Shown here one piece after another: positions 50,325-59,521 of a DNA stretch of 64,000 nt; the first letter of the stretch is position 1; each line of letters starts with the position of its first letter. Source of the DNA: Thermomicrobiales bacterium (GTDB lineage: Bacteria; Chloroflexota; Chloroflexia; Thermomicrobiales; UBA6265). The notes beneath the pieces were generated by a model. It saw only the letters and a list, made by a program, of their open reading frames with translations, did no database searches and was not told where the DNA came from. The stretch covers positions 310,001-374,000 of the forward strand of contig JAHBVL010000003.1 in assembly GCA_019637585.1 (NCBI GenBank), written 5' to 3'. The translations under genes and the position numbers were made by a program.

Positions 50325-51192
50325 GTTGCGCGGCGTCCGCATCCTCTTCGACAGTGTGTAGTTCGATCGGCTCGAGATCGAGCTCGGGCGCGTCCTCGAC
50401 CGTGATGCGCGGCAGATCGGGCCTCGGACCGCGACTGCCCGATCCCGGAATGCCAGGCAGGAGGCCGATCAGCTCGATGGGCAGCGGGAAGACCACCGTC
50501 GTGTTCTTTTCGGTGCCGATTTCGCTCAATGTCTGCAGGTAGCGCAGCTGGAGCGCCACCGGCTCGGCGGCAATGACCGCCGCCGCCTCGGACAGCTGCC
50601 GGCTGGCCTGGTACTCGCCTTCGGCGTGAATGATCTTGGCTCGCTTCTCCCGCTCGGCTTCGGCTTGCCGGGCCATGGCCCGCTGCATCGACTGCGGCAG
50701 CTCGACATCCTTCACCTCGACGATGGAGACCTTCACCCCCCAAGGCTCGGTCTGCTCGTCGATGATCTTCTGCAGGTCCTGATTGATCTGTTCCCGCTCG
50801 GAAAGGAGCTCATCGAGCGCCGATTGACCGAGCACGCTGCGCAAGGTCGTCTGCGCAATCTGTGATGTCGCCCGGACGAAGTCGGTGACGTTGTTGACCG
50901 CGGCCGATGGATCCATCACCCGGAAATAGGAGACCGCGTTGACCCGCACCGTGACGTTGTCGCGGGTGATCACTTCCTGCGCCGGCACATCCATCGTCAC
51001 GGTTCGCAGATCGACTTTCACCATCCGCTCGATGAAGGGAATCAGCAGAATCAGTCCCGGTCCACGGGGGCCCACAAGGCGACCGAGACGAAACACGACT
51101 CCACGTTCGTATTCCTTGACGATCTTGATGGCCGAGGCCAGCACGATCAGGATGAACAGGGCCACCACGGCCAGAACGATCAACGCAATCAC
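50320..51192 (-). CDS. Stomatin/SPFH-family membrane protein (slipin)
   Basis: The 290-residue protein has one N-terminal membrane helix (about residues 1-22). The SPFH/band-7 domain follows with [67 protein letters not shown], then a coiled-coil helix ([33 protein letters not shown]). The GTG start is set by AAAGGA six bases upstream. It forms oligomeric membrane scaffolds and pairs with the NfeD-type protease encoded upstream. Its TAG stop is part of the family A repeat. Confidence 0.9.
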   Translation of the reverse strand: MIALIVLAVVALFILIVLASAIKIVKEYERGVVFRLGRLVGPRGPGLILLIPFIERMVKVDLRTVTMDVPAQEVITRDNVTVRVNAVSYFRVMDPSAAVNNVTDFVRATSQIAQTTLRSVLGQSALDELLSEREQINQDLQKIIDEQTEPWGVKVSIVEVKDVELPQSMQRAMARQAEAEREKRAKIIHAEGEYQASRQLSEAAAVIAAEPVALQLRYLQTLSEIGTEKNTTVVFPLPIELIGLLPGIPGSGSRGPRPDLPRITVEDAPELDLEPIELHTVEEDADAAQP

Positions 51193-51232
51193 TGGAATTC
51201 CTTTCTCTGCGACCCTGGCGGCTTTCCGCCGC

Positions 51233-52702
51233 TCAGGCCCGTTGCGGCGATGCCGCGCCCGCGGGCGAAACATCAGAAGCGGTGTCACGAATCTGCCCGA
51301 TCGACGGCGCCGCCGAACCAGCCAACTCCTCGTCAGTCGCAGGTCGCACAAAGAGTTTCAGACTCTGAATACCGGTGACCATCACCGGCGTGCCGACTGG
51401 AATCGACTCGACCTCGGAAGAAGGATCGATCGTCGCCGACCAGAACTCGCCAAACGCGAAAACCATCCCATCGGGATGCAGCTCCGACCGAACGGTGCCG
51501 ACTTCGCCAACCATCGCCGGTTTGCCCGTGGCTGGTTTTCGCAACTGCGAACGGACCACCAGGAAACCGATCAGCGCGAAGAAACCGGCAAAGCAGAGCG
51601 CCATCGTCCAGATCGCCACCCGGGAGATCTCGAAACCAGGCACATCCTTGTCGATCAGCATGTACGACCCGACGATGAAGCTGATCAGCCCTCCGACCGT
51701 GAGCAAGCCGAGCGACGGAACGAAGATGTCGAGAGCGAAGAGTCCAAAAGCCAGCAGGATCAGAATGACGCCGGTCCAGTTGACCGGCAATGTCCCGAGA
51801 CCGAAAAGACCGATCAGCACGCCAAGCACACCGACGATCCCCGGGATGAGCGATCCGGGACTGGAGAGCTCGAAGAAAATTCCCAGCAACCCAAGGCTGA
51901 GGAAGAGATAGGCGATCGTCGGGTCGGCCAGAAACTGCAGAATCCGGTCGAGCAGATTCATCGATTCCCGGTCGACCGATGCTTGCGCGGTGCGCAGCAC
52001 CACCGGGCCACTGGCCAGCTCGACCGACATCCCGTCGATCTCGGTCAGCAGATCGTCGAGCGATCCGGCCATCACATCGATCACATTGAGATCGAGCGCT
52101 TCGTCGGCGGTGATGTTGACCGCTTCGCGCACCGCCTCTTCCGCCCATTCGGCGTTGCGGTCCCGCAGATTGGCCAGATTGACGATTTGGGCGACGGCGT
52201 CGTTCGTCACCTTTTTGGACATGGTGTCGTCGCCGTCGGTCGTGTCCCCATCCGCTCCCATGAAAACGGGGGATGCCGACCCGATGTTGGTCCCTGGCGC
52301 CATCGCCGAAACATGCGCCGCGTAGGCGATGTAGACACCAGCGGACGCGGCTCGCGCACCACGCGGCGACACATAGACGACGACCGGCACCTCCGATTCG
52401 AGGATGTCCCGGATGATGTCGTCCATCGCCGAGCTGAGTCCGCCCGGTGTGTCCATCTCGAACACGACCGCGGCAGCACCCTCTTTTTCCGCTTTCTCGA
52501 TGACTCGTTCGACATAGTCGGCCATTACCGGGGTGATCGTGTCGTCGATCTGCCCCACCACAACCTCCGGTTGCGCATCCTGGCCAAACGCGGCAAAGGG
52601 CATCACGCTGAGCGCGGCGAACGCCAGCATCAGCCAAACCAGCAGCCGGGCGCCGCCCGGTATGGGGTTCGCGTTCACAGCGATCGTTGTCGATTGGTGC
52701 AT
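51233..52702 (-). CDS. NfeD-family membrane serine protease (ClpP class)
   Basis: The 489-residue protein is an NfeD1b-type membrane protease that works with stomatin. A Sec-like hydrophobic start (residues 18-40) leads into the ClpP-like domain with [17 protein letters not shown] and the nucleophile serine in [14 protein letters not shown]. Several membrane helices (about 262-390) follow, and a C-terminal OB-like NfeD domain has [27 protein letters not shown]. It lies 40 bases before the SPFH start, on the same strand. Confidence 0.9.
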   Translation of the reverse strand: MHQSTTIAVNANPIPGGARLLVWLMLAFAALSVMPFAAFGQDAQPEVVVGQIDDTITPVMADYVERVIEKAEKEGAAAVVFEMDTPGGLSSAMDDIIRDILESEVPVVVYVSPRGARAASAGVYIAYAAHVSAMAPGTNIGSASPVFMGADGDTTDGDDTMSKKVTNDAVAQIVNLANLRDRNAEWAEEAVREAVNITADEALDLNVIDVMAGSLDDLLTEIDGMSVELASGPVVLRTAQASVDRESMNLLDRILQFLADPTIAYLFLSLGLLGIFFELSSPGSLIPGIVGVLGVLIGLFGLGTLPVNWTGVILILLAFGLFALDIFVPSLGLLTVGGLISFIVGSYMLIDKDVPGFEISRVAIWTMALCFAGFFALIGFLVVRSQLRKPATGKPAMVGEVGTVRSELHPDGMVFAFGEFWSATIDPSSEVESIPVGTPVMVTGIQSLKLFVRPATDEELAGSAAPSIGQIRDTASDVSPAGAASPQRA

Positions 52703-52811
52703 CTGGTACCTGCTTGGGCGATCACCCGGGTCACCGCGGCAACAGCGACACGGCTCCGGCGGGTATGCCCGGCACCATCATTCTACGATGTTTGTCTTTC
52801 CGACTGGCCGA

Positions 52812-54467
52812 CTAGCTGTCTCGCCGGCTCAGTTGGTCGCGCAGGTGCGTGGCGTTTCGGAGGGAGAGGGCGCCGATGGTGCTGGTCGGGTTGACCGCCC
52901 CGCCAGTGGGTAACACGCTCGCGTCAATGAGGGTGAGATTCGGCACATCCCAGCTCCGACCCCATTCATCGACAACGGAGTTGTCCGGTAATGTCCCCAA
53001 TCGACAGGTGCCCATCAGGTGCCACGCCGGTGGCACATAGCCGCGACCAGGTGGCGACCACCGGTTCACTTTGATCTCGAATGCGCCCGCGGCTCCCGCC
53101 AGCTCCACCGCTCGATCGACGGCAAAGTCCATCATTCGCTCGTCGTTTGGATGGAGGTGATAGTCGATTCTCGGCGCCGGCAGTCCATCGCTGTCGACGA
53201 CCGTTTCCGACAAGGTGACCCGATTCTCTTCCAGTGGCAGGTCGTCCCCCATGCAGAGGATGGCGAAACCGCGATCGAAGTGCTGCCGGAACCAGGCGTG
53301 ATGCCCGCTTCCCCACGGACCGACATTGCCGCTGTGCGATCCATGCGCCTGGTAGCCGGCGCCATTCATCCGCACGATGTGCAGGGTGAATCCGTTGATG
53401 AAACCGCGGCTGATGTCGGTTTCGGCGAACTCCTCGCAAATCAGCTGAGCCGACAGAAACCCCTTGTGCGTTTCCAGCGGTTCATCGACCCACGCCTCCA
53501 GCACGGCCAGACCGTGGTGCATGAGGTTCTTGCCAACCAGACCGCTCGAGTTGGCCAGCCCGTTCGGATGAGCGGACGATTCAGAAGCCAGCAACAACCG
53601 TGGCGTCCCGACCCCGTTCGCCGCCAGCACCACATGACGTGCCGCCTGGAACTCCCACTCGCCCGTCGTTCGATTGCGATAAACGGCGCCGGTCGCCCGG
53701 CCATCGGGACCCGTCTCGATCCGAGCAACCCGCGCATGCGTCCGCAGCTCTGCTCCAGCGGCGATCGCCTTCGGCCAGTGGGTCACGGCGACGTCGTTGA
53801 GCGAGCCACGCGCACAGCCCGACTGGCACCCGCCGCAGTGGTTGCAGGCGGGCCGGCCATCGTAGTCCTCGCTGATGATCGCGTTGGGCATCGGCCACCA
53901 ATGCCAGCCGAGTTTTTCGAAGCCTCTGATCGCCGCTCTGGCGCTGCCCAATGGCAGCGGCTTTGTCTGAAATGGTCCGCGCGGCGGGATAGCCGGATCG
54001 CCCAGAATGCCGGAAACGCCGCAATTGCGGTCGTTCGCCTCATACCAGGACTCCAGATCCTCATAGGTGAATGGCCAGTCGGGCTGGCAACCATGTTCGG
54101 CGCCCTTGCGAAAATCGGAGGGCCGGAACCGAGGCCAGGTTCCGGTATAGACCACCGTCGAGCCACCCACACCCGACCACATCAGCGTCGACTCATCGAG
54201 CGTGTCGACCGGGTAGTCGTCGGACCGCTTGCGGACGTTGACCGCGGTGCTCCAGTTGTTCAGTCGCTGCCATTCCCAATCAGCGGAGAAGTGCGGCCGG
54301 TCCTCGGGTGCTGTCCAGCCACCTTGCTCGAGGCAGACGACTTTCAAACCGGCCTGCGCCAGCACCATGCTGGCCACAGCGCCACCCATGCCCGCCCCGA
54401 TGACCAGCACATCGATCGGTTCCTTTGTGCGGTGAATCACCGGAGCCGAGAGCTCAGACCTGGCCAT
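52812..54467 (-). CDS. GMC-family FAD oxidoreductase
   Basis: The 551-residue protein is a sugar or alcohol dehydrogenase. The FAD site is DVLVIGAGMGGAVASMVLAQAGLKVVCLE (about residues 17-45). CNHCGGCQSGCARGSLNDV in the middle looks like a Cys-rich motif typical of bacterial GMC dehydrogenases, and the catalytic end reads HLMGTCRLG.. and DASVLPTGGAVNPTSTIGALSLRNA. The start at ARSEL is preferred over longer frames because the FAD domain begins soon after. Its small subunit gene overlaps it by 14 bases. It is probably exported with its partner, if the partner carries a Tat signal; none is obvious. Confidence 0.88.
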   Translation of the reverse strand: MARSELSAPVIHRTKEPIDVLVIGAGMGGAVASMVLAQAGLKVVCLEQGGWTAPEDRPHFSADWEWQRLNNWSTAVNVRKRSDDYPVDTLDESTLMWSGVGGSTVVYTGTWPRFRPSDFRKGAEHGCQPDWPFTYEDLESWYEANDRNCGVSGILGDPAIPPRGPFQTKPLPLGSARAAIRGFEKLGWHWWPMPNAIISEDYDGRPACNHCGGCQSGCARGSLNDVAVTHWPKAIAAGAELRTHARVARIETGPDGRATGAVYRNRTTGEWEFQAARHVVLAANGVGTPRLLLASESSAHPNGLANSSGLVGKNLMHHGLAVLEAWVDEPLETHKGFLSAQLICEEFAETDISRGFINGFTLHIVRMNGAGYQAHGSHSGNVGPWGSGHHAWFRQHFDRGFAILCMGDDLPLEENRVTLSETVVDSDGLPAPRIDYHLHPNDERMMDFAVDRAVELAGAAGAFEIKVNRWSPPGRGYVPPAWHLMGTCRLGTLPDNSVVDEWGRSWDVPNLTLIDASVLPTGGAVNPTSTIGALSLRNATHLRDQLSRRDS

Positions 54468-54954
54468 CTGCCACCACCCGTAAGCCAAGGTCGGCAAGCG
54501 ACGAGATGTCGAGCCGATCGATCGACTCCGTCGCCTTGTAGCTGCCGCGTGGATCGGAGGGAGTACCAATCGCGGGATCGAACGGGTCCATCGTGTAGCC
54601 ATGCGGCAGGGGGGAGAGGTTGTACTGGTGCCCCAGTCTCTGGAGCACCTGAATCACCGCCGGTGTTTCGTAGTAGGCGAAATAGGTGGCGAATCGCAGC
54701 TCGGCAAAGAGCAATGGCGACGATGCCGCGAAGGCAGCCATCGCCTCGACGCGCTCAGGCACGGGAAGCGACGAGAACCCCGCTCCCAATGCCCTGACCA
54801 GTTCGTCCGGAGCTTCCGGGCCGAGTCGCTGCCGGAGCCGCTGGATGACCACCGGCTGAATCCCGGTCGTCGACGCTGCCGGGAAATCACCGTCGCCCGG
54901 TAGCAGCGTATCGACGATCGCCCCCATCAACTCGTCAACGTTCTGATCGCTCAC
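54454..54954 (-). CDS. Gluconate 2-dehydrogenase subunit 3-like small subunit
   Basis: The 166-residue helical protein has MGAIVDTLLPGDGDFPAASTTGIQP and FAAELRFATYFAYYETPAVIQVL-like segments, then NLSPLPHGYTMDPFDPAIG. These match the small subunit found with GMC dehydrogenases. The GTG start overlaps the cupin stop (GTGA), and its own end overlaps the GMC gene. It has no clear signal peptide. Its role is to assist or anchor the GMC protein. Confidence 0.75.
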   Translation of the reverse strand: MSDQNVDELMGAIVDTLLPGDGDFPAASTTGIQPVVIQRLRQRLGPEAPDELVRALGAGFSSLPVPERVEAMAAFAASSPLLFAELRFATYFAYYETPAVIQVLQRLGHQYNLSPLPHGYTMDPFDPAIGTPSDPRGSYKATESIDRLDISSLADLGLRVVADGQV

Positions 54955-55418
54955 GATGCCCCTTCACTCGCCCGGTGCTGATCGGCCGTCGTTCCCTCGA
55001 ACACCTCATAGGGGGAATCGGTTGGCCATTGCGGCCAGAGCGGCACAAACATGACGCCACCCACGACAACCAGCTGCACCGTTTCGTCCCCCGTGTTCCA
55101 GACGCGATGAATTGTATTCGGACGGTTGAAAATCGCGCTTCCCGGTCCGAAGGGGTGCCGCTCTCCCTCGACTTCGATCTCGCCGCTCCCTTTGACGACG
55201 TAGTAGACCTCTTCGCACTTATGCCGGTGCAGCGGCGAGTGATGACCGGGATCGATCTCCACCAGCCCGAGACAGAGCGTCGACGCATCCTCGAAGCCGG
55301 TTTCGGGATAGACCAGCTTCAGATCGCGCACCGACCGGTCATCCTGCTGCATTGGTGACCCGTCCAGGAATTGCTCCGGCGAAATGACCACCCGCCGTTT
55401 TGTCGTTGTCTCACCCAT
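54951..55418 (-). CDS. Cupin-domain protein
   Basis: The 155-residue protein is a single-domain cupin. The metal-binding histidines and glutamate are in PGHHSPLHRHKCEEVYYVVKGSGEIEVEG and the second motif is in FNRPNTIHRVWNTGDE. AAAGGAG precedes the ATG. It is the first gene of the trio with the GMC oxidoreductase and its small subunit. It may be an isomerase, dioxygenase or sugar-binding regulator; the exact role is unknown. Confidence 0.82.
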   Translation of the reverse strand: MGETTTKRRVVISPEQFLDGSPMQQDDRSVRDLKLVYPETGFEDASTLCLGLVEIDPGHHSPLHRHKCEEVYYVVKGSGEIEVEGERHPFGPGSAIFNRPNTIHRVWNTGDETVQLVVVGGVMFVPLWPQWPTDSPYEVFEGTTADQHRASEGAS

Positions 55419-55479
55419 GGTCCATTCTCCTTTCGACTATTCGTTGCCATGAAAATCCTGTACGAACGCCATGTGGTCC

Positions 55480-55596
55480 GTCATCCCGACCGGAGCGAAG
55501 CAGAGTGGAGGGATCTCTCGTTCGGTTCAAGCGGCGCGGCAGATGAGTGGGTGGCCGAACGCGAACGAGAGATCCCTCGACTTCGCTCGGGATGAC
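55480..55596. repeat. Family D repeat, second copy
   Basis: GTCATCCCGACCGGAGCGAA at one end and CTTCGCTCGGGATGAC at the other, with GGGATCTCTCGTT and AACGAGAGATCCC inside, match the element between hyuA and hyuB. It lies between the cupin gene and the second sugar permease operon. Confidence 0.85.
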
Positions 55597-55637
55597 AGTT
55601 TGTGGTTCGCGACATCCGCGAGGGTCGCTGCGGATGA

Positions 55638-55663
55638 GAGGGCGCACGCCGTGCACCCCTACA
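55638..55663. repeat. Family A arm
   Basis: AGGGCGCACGCCGTGCACCC followed by CTACAGC is the reverse of the family A arm GTAGGGGYGCACGGCGTGCG. Confidence 0.65.
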
Positions 55664-55723
55664 GCTAGGCACCGGTTCATGCGACGCTGTAGCCCAGCCC
55701 AGCCCAGCACGATGCACTCCATC

Positions 55724-56608
55724 CTATTTGAGTGCTCCCTGGGTCCGATCACCCAGGAGAAAGCGCTGAAAAACGAGCGCCAGCACGTAAATCGGCAGAA
55801 CACCGGCTAGCGATGCCGCCGCCATCTGACCGTAGTTGACCAGTCTGTCTCCCTGGAAGAGCGCGATTCCCACCGGCAGCGTTTGCGTCGCCGGTTGATA
55901 GGTCATTACCAGGGCAAAGAGCAGCTCGTTGTAGGAGAGGATGAGACAGATGATCGCGGTCGCGGCAATACCGGGCGACATCAGCGGCAGCACGATCCGC
56001 ACCAGTGTTTCGATCTGCCCGGCTCCATCGATCTGGGCCGCTTCTTCCATATCGGCCGGAATGCTCCGGACAAAGCTGTCCAGCAACCAGATAGCGATCG
56101 GCACACTGGCCAAGCCATGGATCAGTGCCAGCCCCCAATGGGTGTCGATACCGTCGATCCGCTTCAGCAGATAGAACATCGGCAACAGGGCCACAACCGG
56201 CGGCGCAATGTAGGATCCCAGCACGATGCTGTAGAGGGGTTTGCCGCCGGTGCCATACCGGACCATGGCATAGGAAGCGGGTACGGCGATCGAAAGCGTC
56301 AGCAGCGCGCTCAACCCGCTGACCAGCACCGAATTCCGCATCAGCAAGGTGAGATCGATCGTGTTGAACGCATCGGGCCAGTTCTGCCAGAAAGGTGAAG
56401 CGGGCCAGAATCGCCCAGCGAAAACCTCGTCCGCTCGCTTCAGCGACGTCGCCACCAGATAGAGGATCGGCGTCAGAAAGAAGAGCAACACCAGCGTGAT
56501 GCCGGCCCAGCGAACGAGCGATCCGACCTGCCATCGCCGCTGCTCCCGCAACGCCGACCCAGCTGCGACGCGTCGCAACCCGGTGACCTGTGTATTGGTC
56601 ATATCCAT
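55724..56608 (-). CDS. Sugar ABC permease, MalG type, second system
   Basis: The 294-residue membrane protein has six hydrophobic segments and the EAA loop MEEAAQIDGAGQIETLVRIVLPLMSPG. The ATG overlaps the stop of the partner permease by ten bases; the longer frame upstream is antisense-like. There is no ATPase gene in this operon. Confidence 0.9.
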   Translation of the reverse strand: MDMTNTQVTGLRRVAAGSALREQRRWQVGSLVRWAGITLVLLFFLTPILYLVATSLKRADEVFAGRFWPASPFWQNWPDAFNTIDLTLLMRNSVLVSGLSALLTLSIAVPASYAMVRYGTGGKPLYSIVLGSYIAPPVVALLPMFYLLKRIDGIDTHWGLALIHGLASVPIAIWLLDSFVRSIPADMEEAAQIDGAGQIETLVRIVLPLMSPGIAATAIICLILSYNELLFALVMTYQPATQTLPVGIALFQGDRLVNYGQMAAASLAGVLPIYVLALVFQRFLLGDRTQGALK

Positions 56609-57513
56609 CGCGCCACCATCTTGTCCCGGGCGATGATGATCGGCAGCGTGACCAAACCAACGACCAATCCGAAGATCATGGTTTGGGCAGCGGCATATCC
56701 CACATTGAACTGCTGCAACCCAACCCGATATATCTGGAATGACGCCAGATTGGTGTCGAAACCCGGCCCGCCGCCGGTCATGGCGTAGACCAGGTCGAAG
56801 ATCTTGAAGGAGATGACGACTTTCACCAGGAAGATCGCCACCAGCGCCGGCAACAGGGTTGGCAGCATGACCGACCAGAATCGCCGCCACGCACTGGCTC
56901 CGTCGATCGCCGCAGCATCCAGCACGTCGCCGGGCAGACCCTGCAGCGCGGCAAATGCCAACAACGCCGCAAACGGCGTCCACTGCCAGGTATCCGCCAG
57001 CGCCACGGCCGGCAAGGCCCATTGGGATGACCCCAGAAACGAAACCGGCGCATCGATAACACCGAGATCGCGCAAGGTATTGTTGAGCAATCCCCCTGTC
57101 GGATTGAAGATCAGCTTCCACGTCGCCGCGACCATGATCGGCGGTGTGATCAGCGGCAGCAGAATGAGGGTGCGGATCACCTTTCCCGCCCGCAGATTGG
57201 CGTCGAGCATGATCGCGATCGCCAGTCCCGCCGCCACCTGGATCGCCGACACAGGGAGCGAAAAGAGGATCGACCGCTTCAGCGAGTCGACAAAGACCTC
57301 GTCAGCGAGCGCATCCCGATAGTTCCCCACACCGATCCACGCCTGAAACGGATTGCCCAGCTGCGATTTGGAAAAGGAGAGCGCCAGACCATAGACGAGC
57401 GGATAGAGCGAGAATGCGACCAATCCCAGGAGCAATGGCAGAACCAGCAACCAGCCTCGAGACCGGCGAGAGCTCCAGATCTGACCACTTCTCATACGAG
57501 GCGCTGCAACCAT
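56599..57513 (-). CDS. Sugar ABC permease, MalF type, second system
   Basis: The 304-residue membrane protein has six hydrophobic segments and the EAA loop VLDAAAIDGASAWRRFWSVMLPTLLPAL. GAGGAA nine bases upstream supports the ATG at 57513 over the GTG six codons earlier. A hairpin separates it from the binding protein gene. Confidence 0.88.
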   Translation of the reverse strand: MVAAPRMRSGQIWSSRRSRGWLLVLPLLLGLVAFSLYPLVYGLALSFSKSQLGNPFQAWIGVGNYRDALADEVFVDSLKRSILFSLPVSAIQVAAGLAIAIMLDANLRAGKVIRTLILLPLITPPIMVAATWKLIFNPTGGLLNNTLRDLGVIDAPVSFLGSSQWALPAVALADTWQWTPFAALLAFAALQGLPGDVLDAAAIDGASAWRRFWSVMLPTLLPALVAIFLVKVVISFKIFDLVYAMTGGGPGFDTNLASFQIYRVGLQQFNVGYAAAQTMIFGLVVGLVTLPIIIARDKMVARWI

Positions 57514-57540
57514 CGTTCGATTCCTCGACACAGCGAATCG

Positions 57541-57571
57541 GAGCCCGCTGACTGCGCTGTGCAGCGGGCTC
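57541..57571 (-). promoter_or_regulatory. Intercistronic hairpin, second sugar ABC operon
   Basis: GAGCCCGCTG and CAGCGGGCTC form a 10-bp stem around 11 bases, between the binding protein stop and the permease start. There is no T-run after it. Confidence 0.6.
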
Positions 57572-57585
57572 CGTCGCCGTTTCCC

Positions 57586-58977
57586 CTATCCCGCCAGCGT
57601 CTCGATCCAGGCCGCCTGCGTTTCCGCCAACGCGTCCTCGGGCGACTTGCCGCCTTGCAGCACCAGCGCCAGCTCGTCCGACAGCTTCGTCGTCAGATCG
57701 GGCGATTCAGGAATGGTCGGCCAGGCGAACGCTCCCGAAAGGGATGCCGTTGCGGCAGCCTGGACCTTCGGCGCGAACGCCTTGAACGACTCCGAATTCA
57801 GCGTCGAGAGCCGGGTTGGATCGATACCCGAGCCGTTGACCAGCAGGAGTTTTTCGTTCACATAGGCGCTGGTCGCCCACTTGACGAACTCCCAGGCCAG
57901 ATCCTTGTTCGCCGACCCGGACGACACACCAAAGGCAAACCCAGCGTTGAGTGGCGCGATATGCTCGGTGTTCGAGCCACCGGTCGGAATCTGAACGACA
58001 TTCCACTTGTCGACGATCTGCGATTGGGACGCATCCTGCGAATAGACACCGAGATCGGTCCAGAACTCCTGGATCGCCACCTGACCGCTGAGGAAGGCGG
58101 GCAGCGCCTGTTCGAATGCGGTCTCCAGAGGTGTCGGCAGCGCAAACGGGGCGGCGTCGAGCAGCGCTTGCGCGGCCTGGACGGCGGCTTCCGAATCGAG
58201 CGCTGGGGTGCCGTCGTCGTTCAGATAGCTGCCGCCAAACCCGGCCAACCGGTTGGAATAGGTCGAACCGAGAATGATCGGCGCTTTGAATCCCTGGATG
58301 GCCGAACCATAGATCGGCCGGCCATCTTCGGTCTGCAATCCCGCTTCAGTGATCGTTTGCACGGCAGCGAGATAGTCGTCCCAGGTTTCGGGGGCTCTGG
58401 TCACGCCAGCCTTTTCAAAGATCTCCTCGTTGTAGAAGAGAAGGTGGGTGTCGCCATCGTACGGCAGTCCCCAGCGACGTCCACCGACATTGGTGTAGAC
58501 GTCGTAAATGCTGGGAATGAAGTCGTCTGGGTTGATCTCGTCCGCTGCCGCGTCGATGCGGTCGGTCAGATCTTCGATGATCCCTTGCGTCGAGAGCGCT
58601 CCGACGGTCGTGTACCAGTAGTCGATGACGTCGAGCTGGTTGGCTCCCGACTGGACATCGAGCGTCGCCTGTTGCTGCACCTGGTCGTAGGGCACGACGG
58701 TGACGTTGACGGTCGCGCCGGTTGCGGCCTCAAAGTCGGCTTTCAGGATTTCGCCGGTCAGGGCGTGTGGCTGAATGATCAGGAAATTGAGCGTCTGCCC
58801 TTCATAACGGGGCAGTGCTGGTGGTGAGGCATTGACCGGCACCGGCGAGGCGTCCTGTGCGGCTGCGAATCGCGCTGGCAGCGCCAGTCCGGCTCCGGCG
58901 GCCAAACCTCCCTGAACGAACCCACGGCGCGAGAGGCGTTGCCGGTCGAATGGACGATGGTTCAGTGAACGAGACAT
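57586..58977 (-). CDS. Sugar-binding protein of ABC transporter, Tat signal, second system
   Basis: The 463-residue protein starts with RLSRRGFVQGGLAAGAGLALP (Tat motif LSRRGFVQ), with cleavage near ARFAAAQ. The mature part is a type 1 solute-binding protein (YEGQTLNFLIIQPHALTGEILKADFEAATGATV and NKDLAWEFVKWATSAYVNE). GGAGGT six bases before the ATG at 58977 is a better site than that of the adjacent GTG. It heads the operon. A Tat signal suggests folding before export. Confidence 0.9.
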   Translation of the reverse strand: MSRSLNHRPFDRQRLSRRGFVQGGLAAGAGLALPARFAAAQDASPVPVNASPPALPRYEGQTLNFLIIQPHALTGEILKADFEAATGATVNVTVVPYDQVQQQATLDVQSGANQLDVIDYWYTTVGALSTQGIIEDLTDRIDAAADEINPDDFIPSIYDVYTNVGGRRWGLPYDGDTHLLFYNEEIFEKAGVTRAPETWDDYLAAVQTITEAGLQTEDGRPIYGSAIQGFKAPIILGSTYSNRLAGFGGSYLNDDGTPALDSEAAVQAAQALLDAAPFALPTPLETAFEQALPAFLSGQVAIQEFWTDLGVYSQDASQSQIVDKWNVVQIPTGGSNTEHIAPLNAGFAFGVSSGSANKDLAWEFVKWATSAYVNEKLLLVNGSGIDPTRLSTLNSESFKAFAPKVQAAATASLSGAFAWPTIPESPDLTTKLSDELALVLQGGKSPEDALAETQAAWIETLAG

Positions 58978-59272
58978 CACGGTACCTCCGGTTCAGAGAC
59001 GATCTGAAAGGCAATTCGAAAGACACTGTTGTCGAGTTGGTTCAGATGGGCGTCAACAGGAGGCGAGCCCGCCGCAATCGCGGATCGAGTCGAAAAGACT
59101 ATGCGTCCAGCTGATAATCCCCGGGCCGGGCGCATGCCCGCAGGTGGTCACTGTTGCATGGCGTGGAAGTCGATCGCCATTCCGCGTCATAGGTCTCCGC
59201 CGCTCCCACAAGGCCGGCGAAGAACACGGCCGGTGAAGAGAATCGGACGCCGAGTCGGCGCCGATGAACAAG
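58978..59272 (-). promoter_or_regulatory. Long leader of the second sugar ABC operon
   Basis: About 290 bases separate the likely promoter from the GGAGGT-led start codon. They include GC-rich inverted segments such as CGGACGCCGAGTCGGCGCCG and CCCGGGCCGGG. No riboswitch class was recognised. Confidence 0.35.
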
Positions 59273-59302
59273 ACAGTAGCCTAATCTTTACTTCTGTGTC
59301 AA
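59273..59302 (-). promoter_or_regulatory. Sigma70-type promoter of the second sugar ABC operon
   Basis: On the minus strand TTGACA (59297-59302) is followed after 18 bases by TACTGT (59273-59278). The -35 is perfect and the -10 is partial. A run of A and T residues surrounds it, unlike the rest of the window. Confidence 0.6.
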
Positions 59303-59339
59303 GAACTCAGAAATACATCAGGGTAGCGGCGATCCCTTG

Positions 59340-59521
59340 TGTCGGTCGTGAGCGAAGTCGAAGGATGGCCCGCGGGCCATGAATCGCCGCGACCCGAAGA
59401 TACGCGGGTGTGGGTTGCGGCTGTTGTGGCTCCACTCCGCTGCGCTCCGTTCCGCCACCGGTGGGGACAAGCCGCCACCGCTACGTCAGCGCGGCACAAT
59501 CGCAACAGCGAGGGGCGGATC
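59340..59521. repeat. Repeat-derived spacer downstream of the Sdh-like gene
   Basis: GTGAGCGAAGTCGAAGGATGGCCCGCGGGCCATG resembles half of the family C element with a CCCGCGGG palindrome. CACTCCGCTGCGCTCCGTTCCGCCACCGG is similar to other repeat arms. No gene was seen here. Confidence 0.4.

Noticed and set aside
50939-51192. Cytoplasmic extension of the SPFH protein beyond the GTG at 51192
   Set aside because: The extra residues upstream are Arg-rich and overlap the NfeD gene end; AAAGGA before the GTG and the membrane helix right after it decide the start.
50939-52894. A plus-strand frame of 651 codons opposite the SPFH/NfeD genes
   Set aside because: It spans two real genes and their gap, is strongly biased to Arg/Asp/His/Gln, and has no domain; it is an antisense artefact.
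55411-55803. A 130-codon minus-strand frame containing VIPSEVEGS-like segments
   Set aside because: It is translated from the family D and A repeats; this pattern is a well-known source of false gene calls.
56609-57121. N-terminal extension of the second MalG-type permease
   Set aside because: It would overlap the MalF-type permease in another frame with Arg/Gly-rich sequence; ATG at 56608 overlaps the permease stop as usual in such operons.
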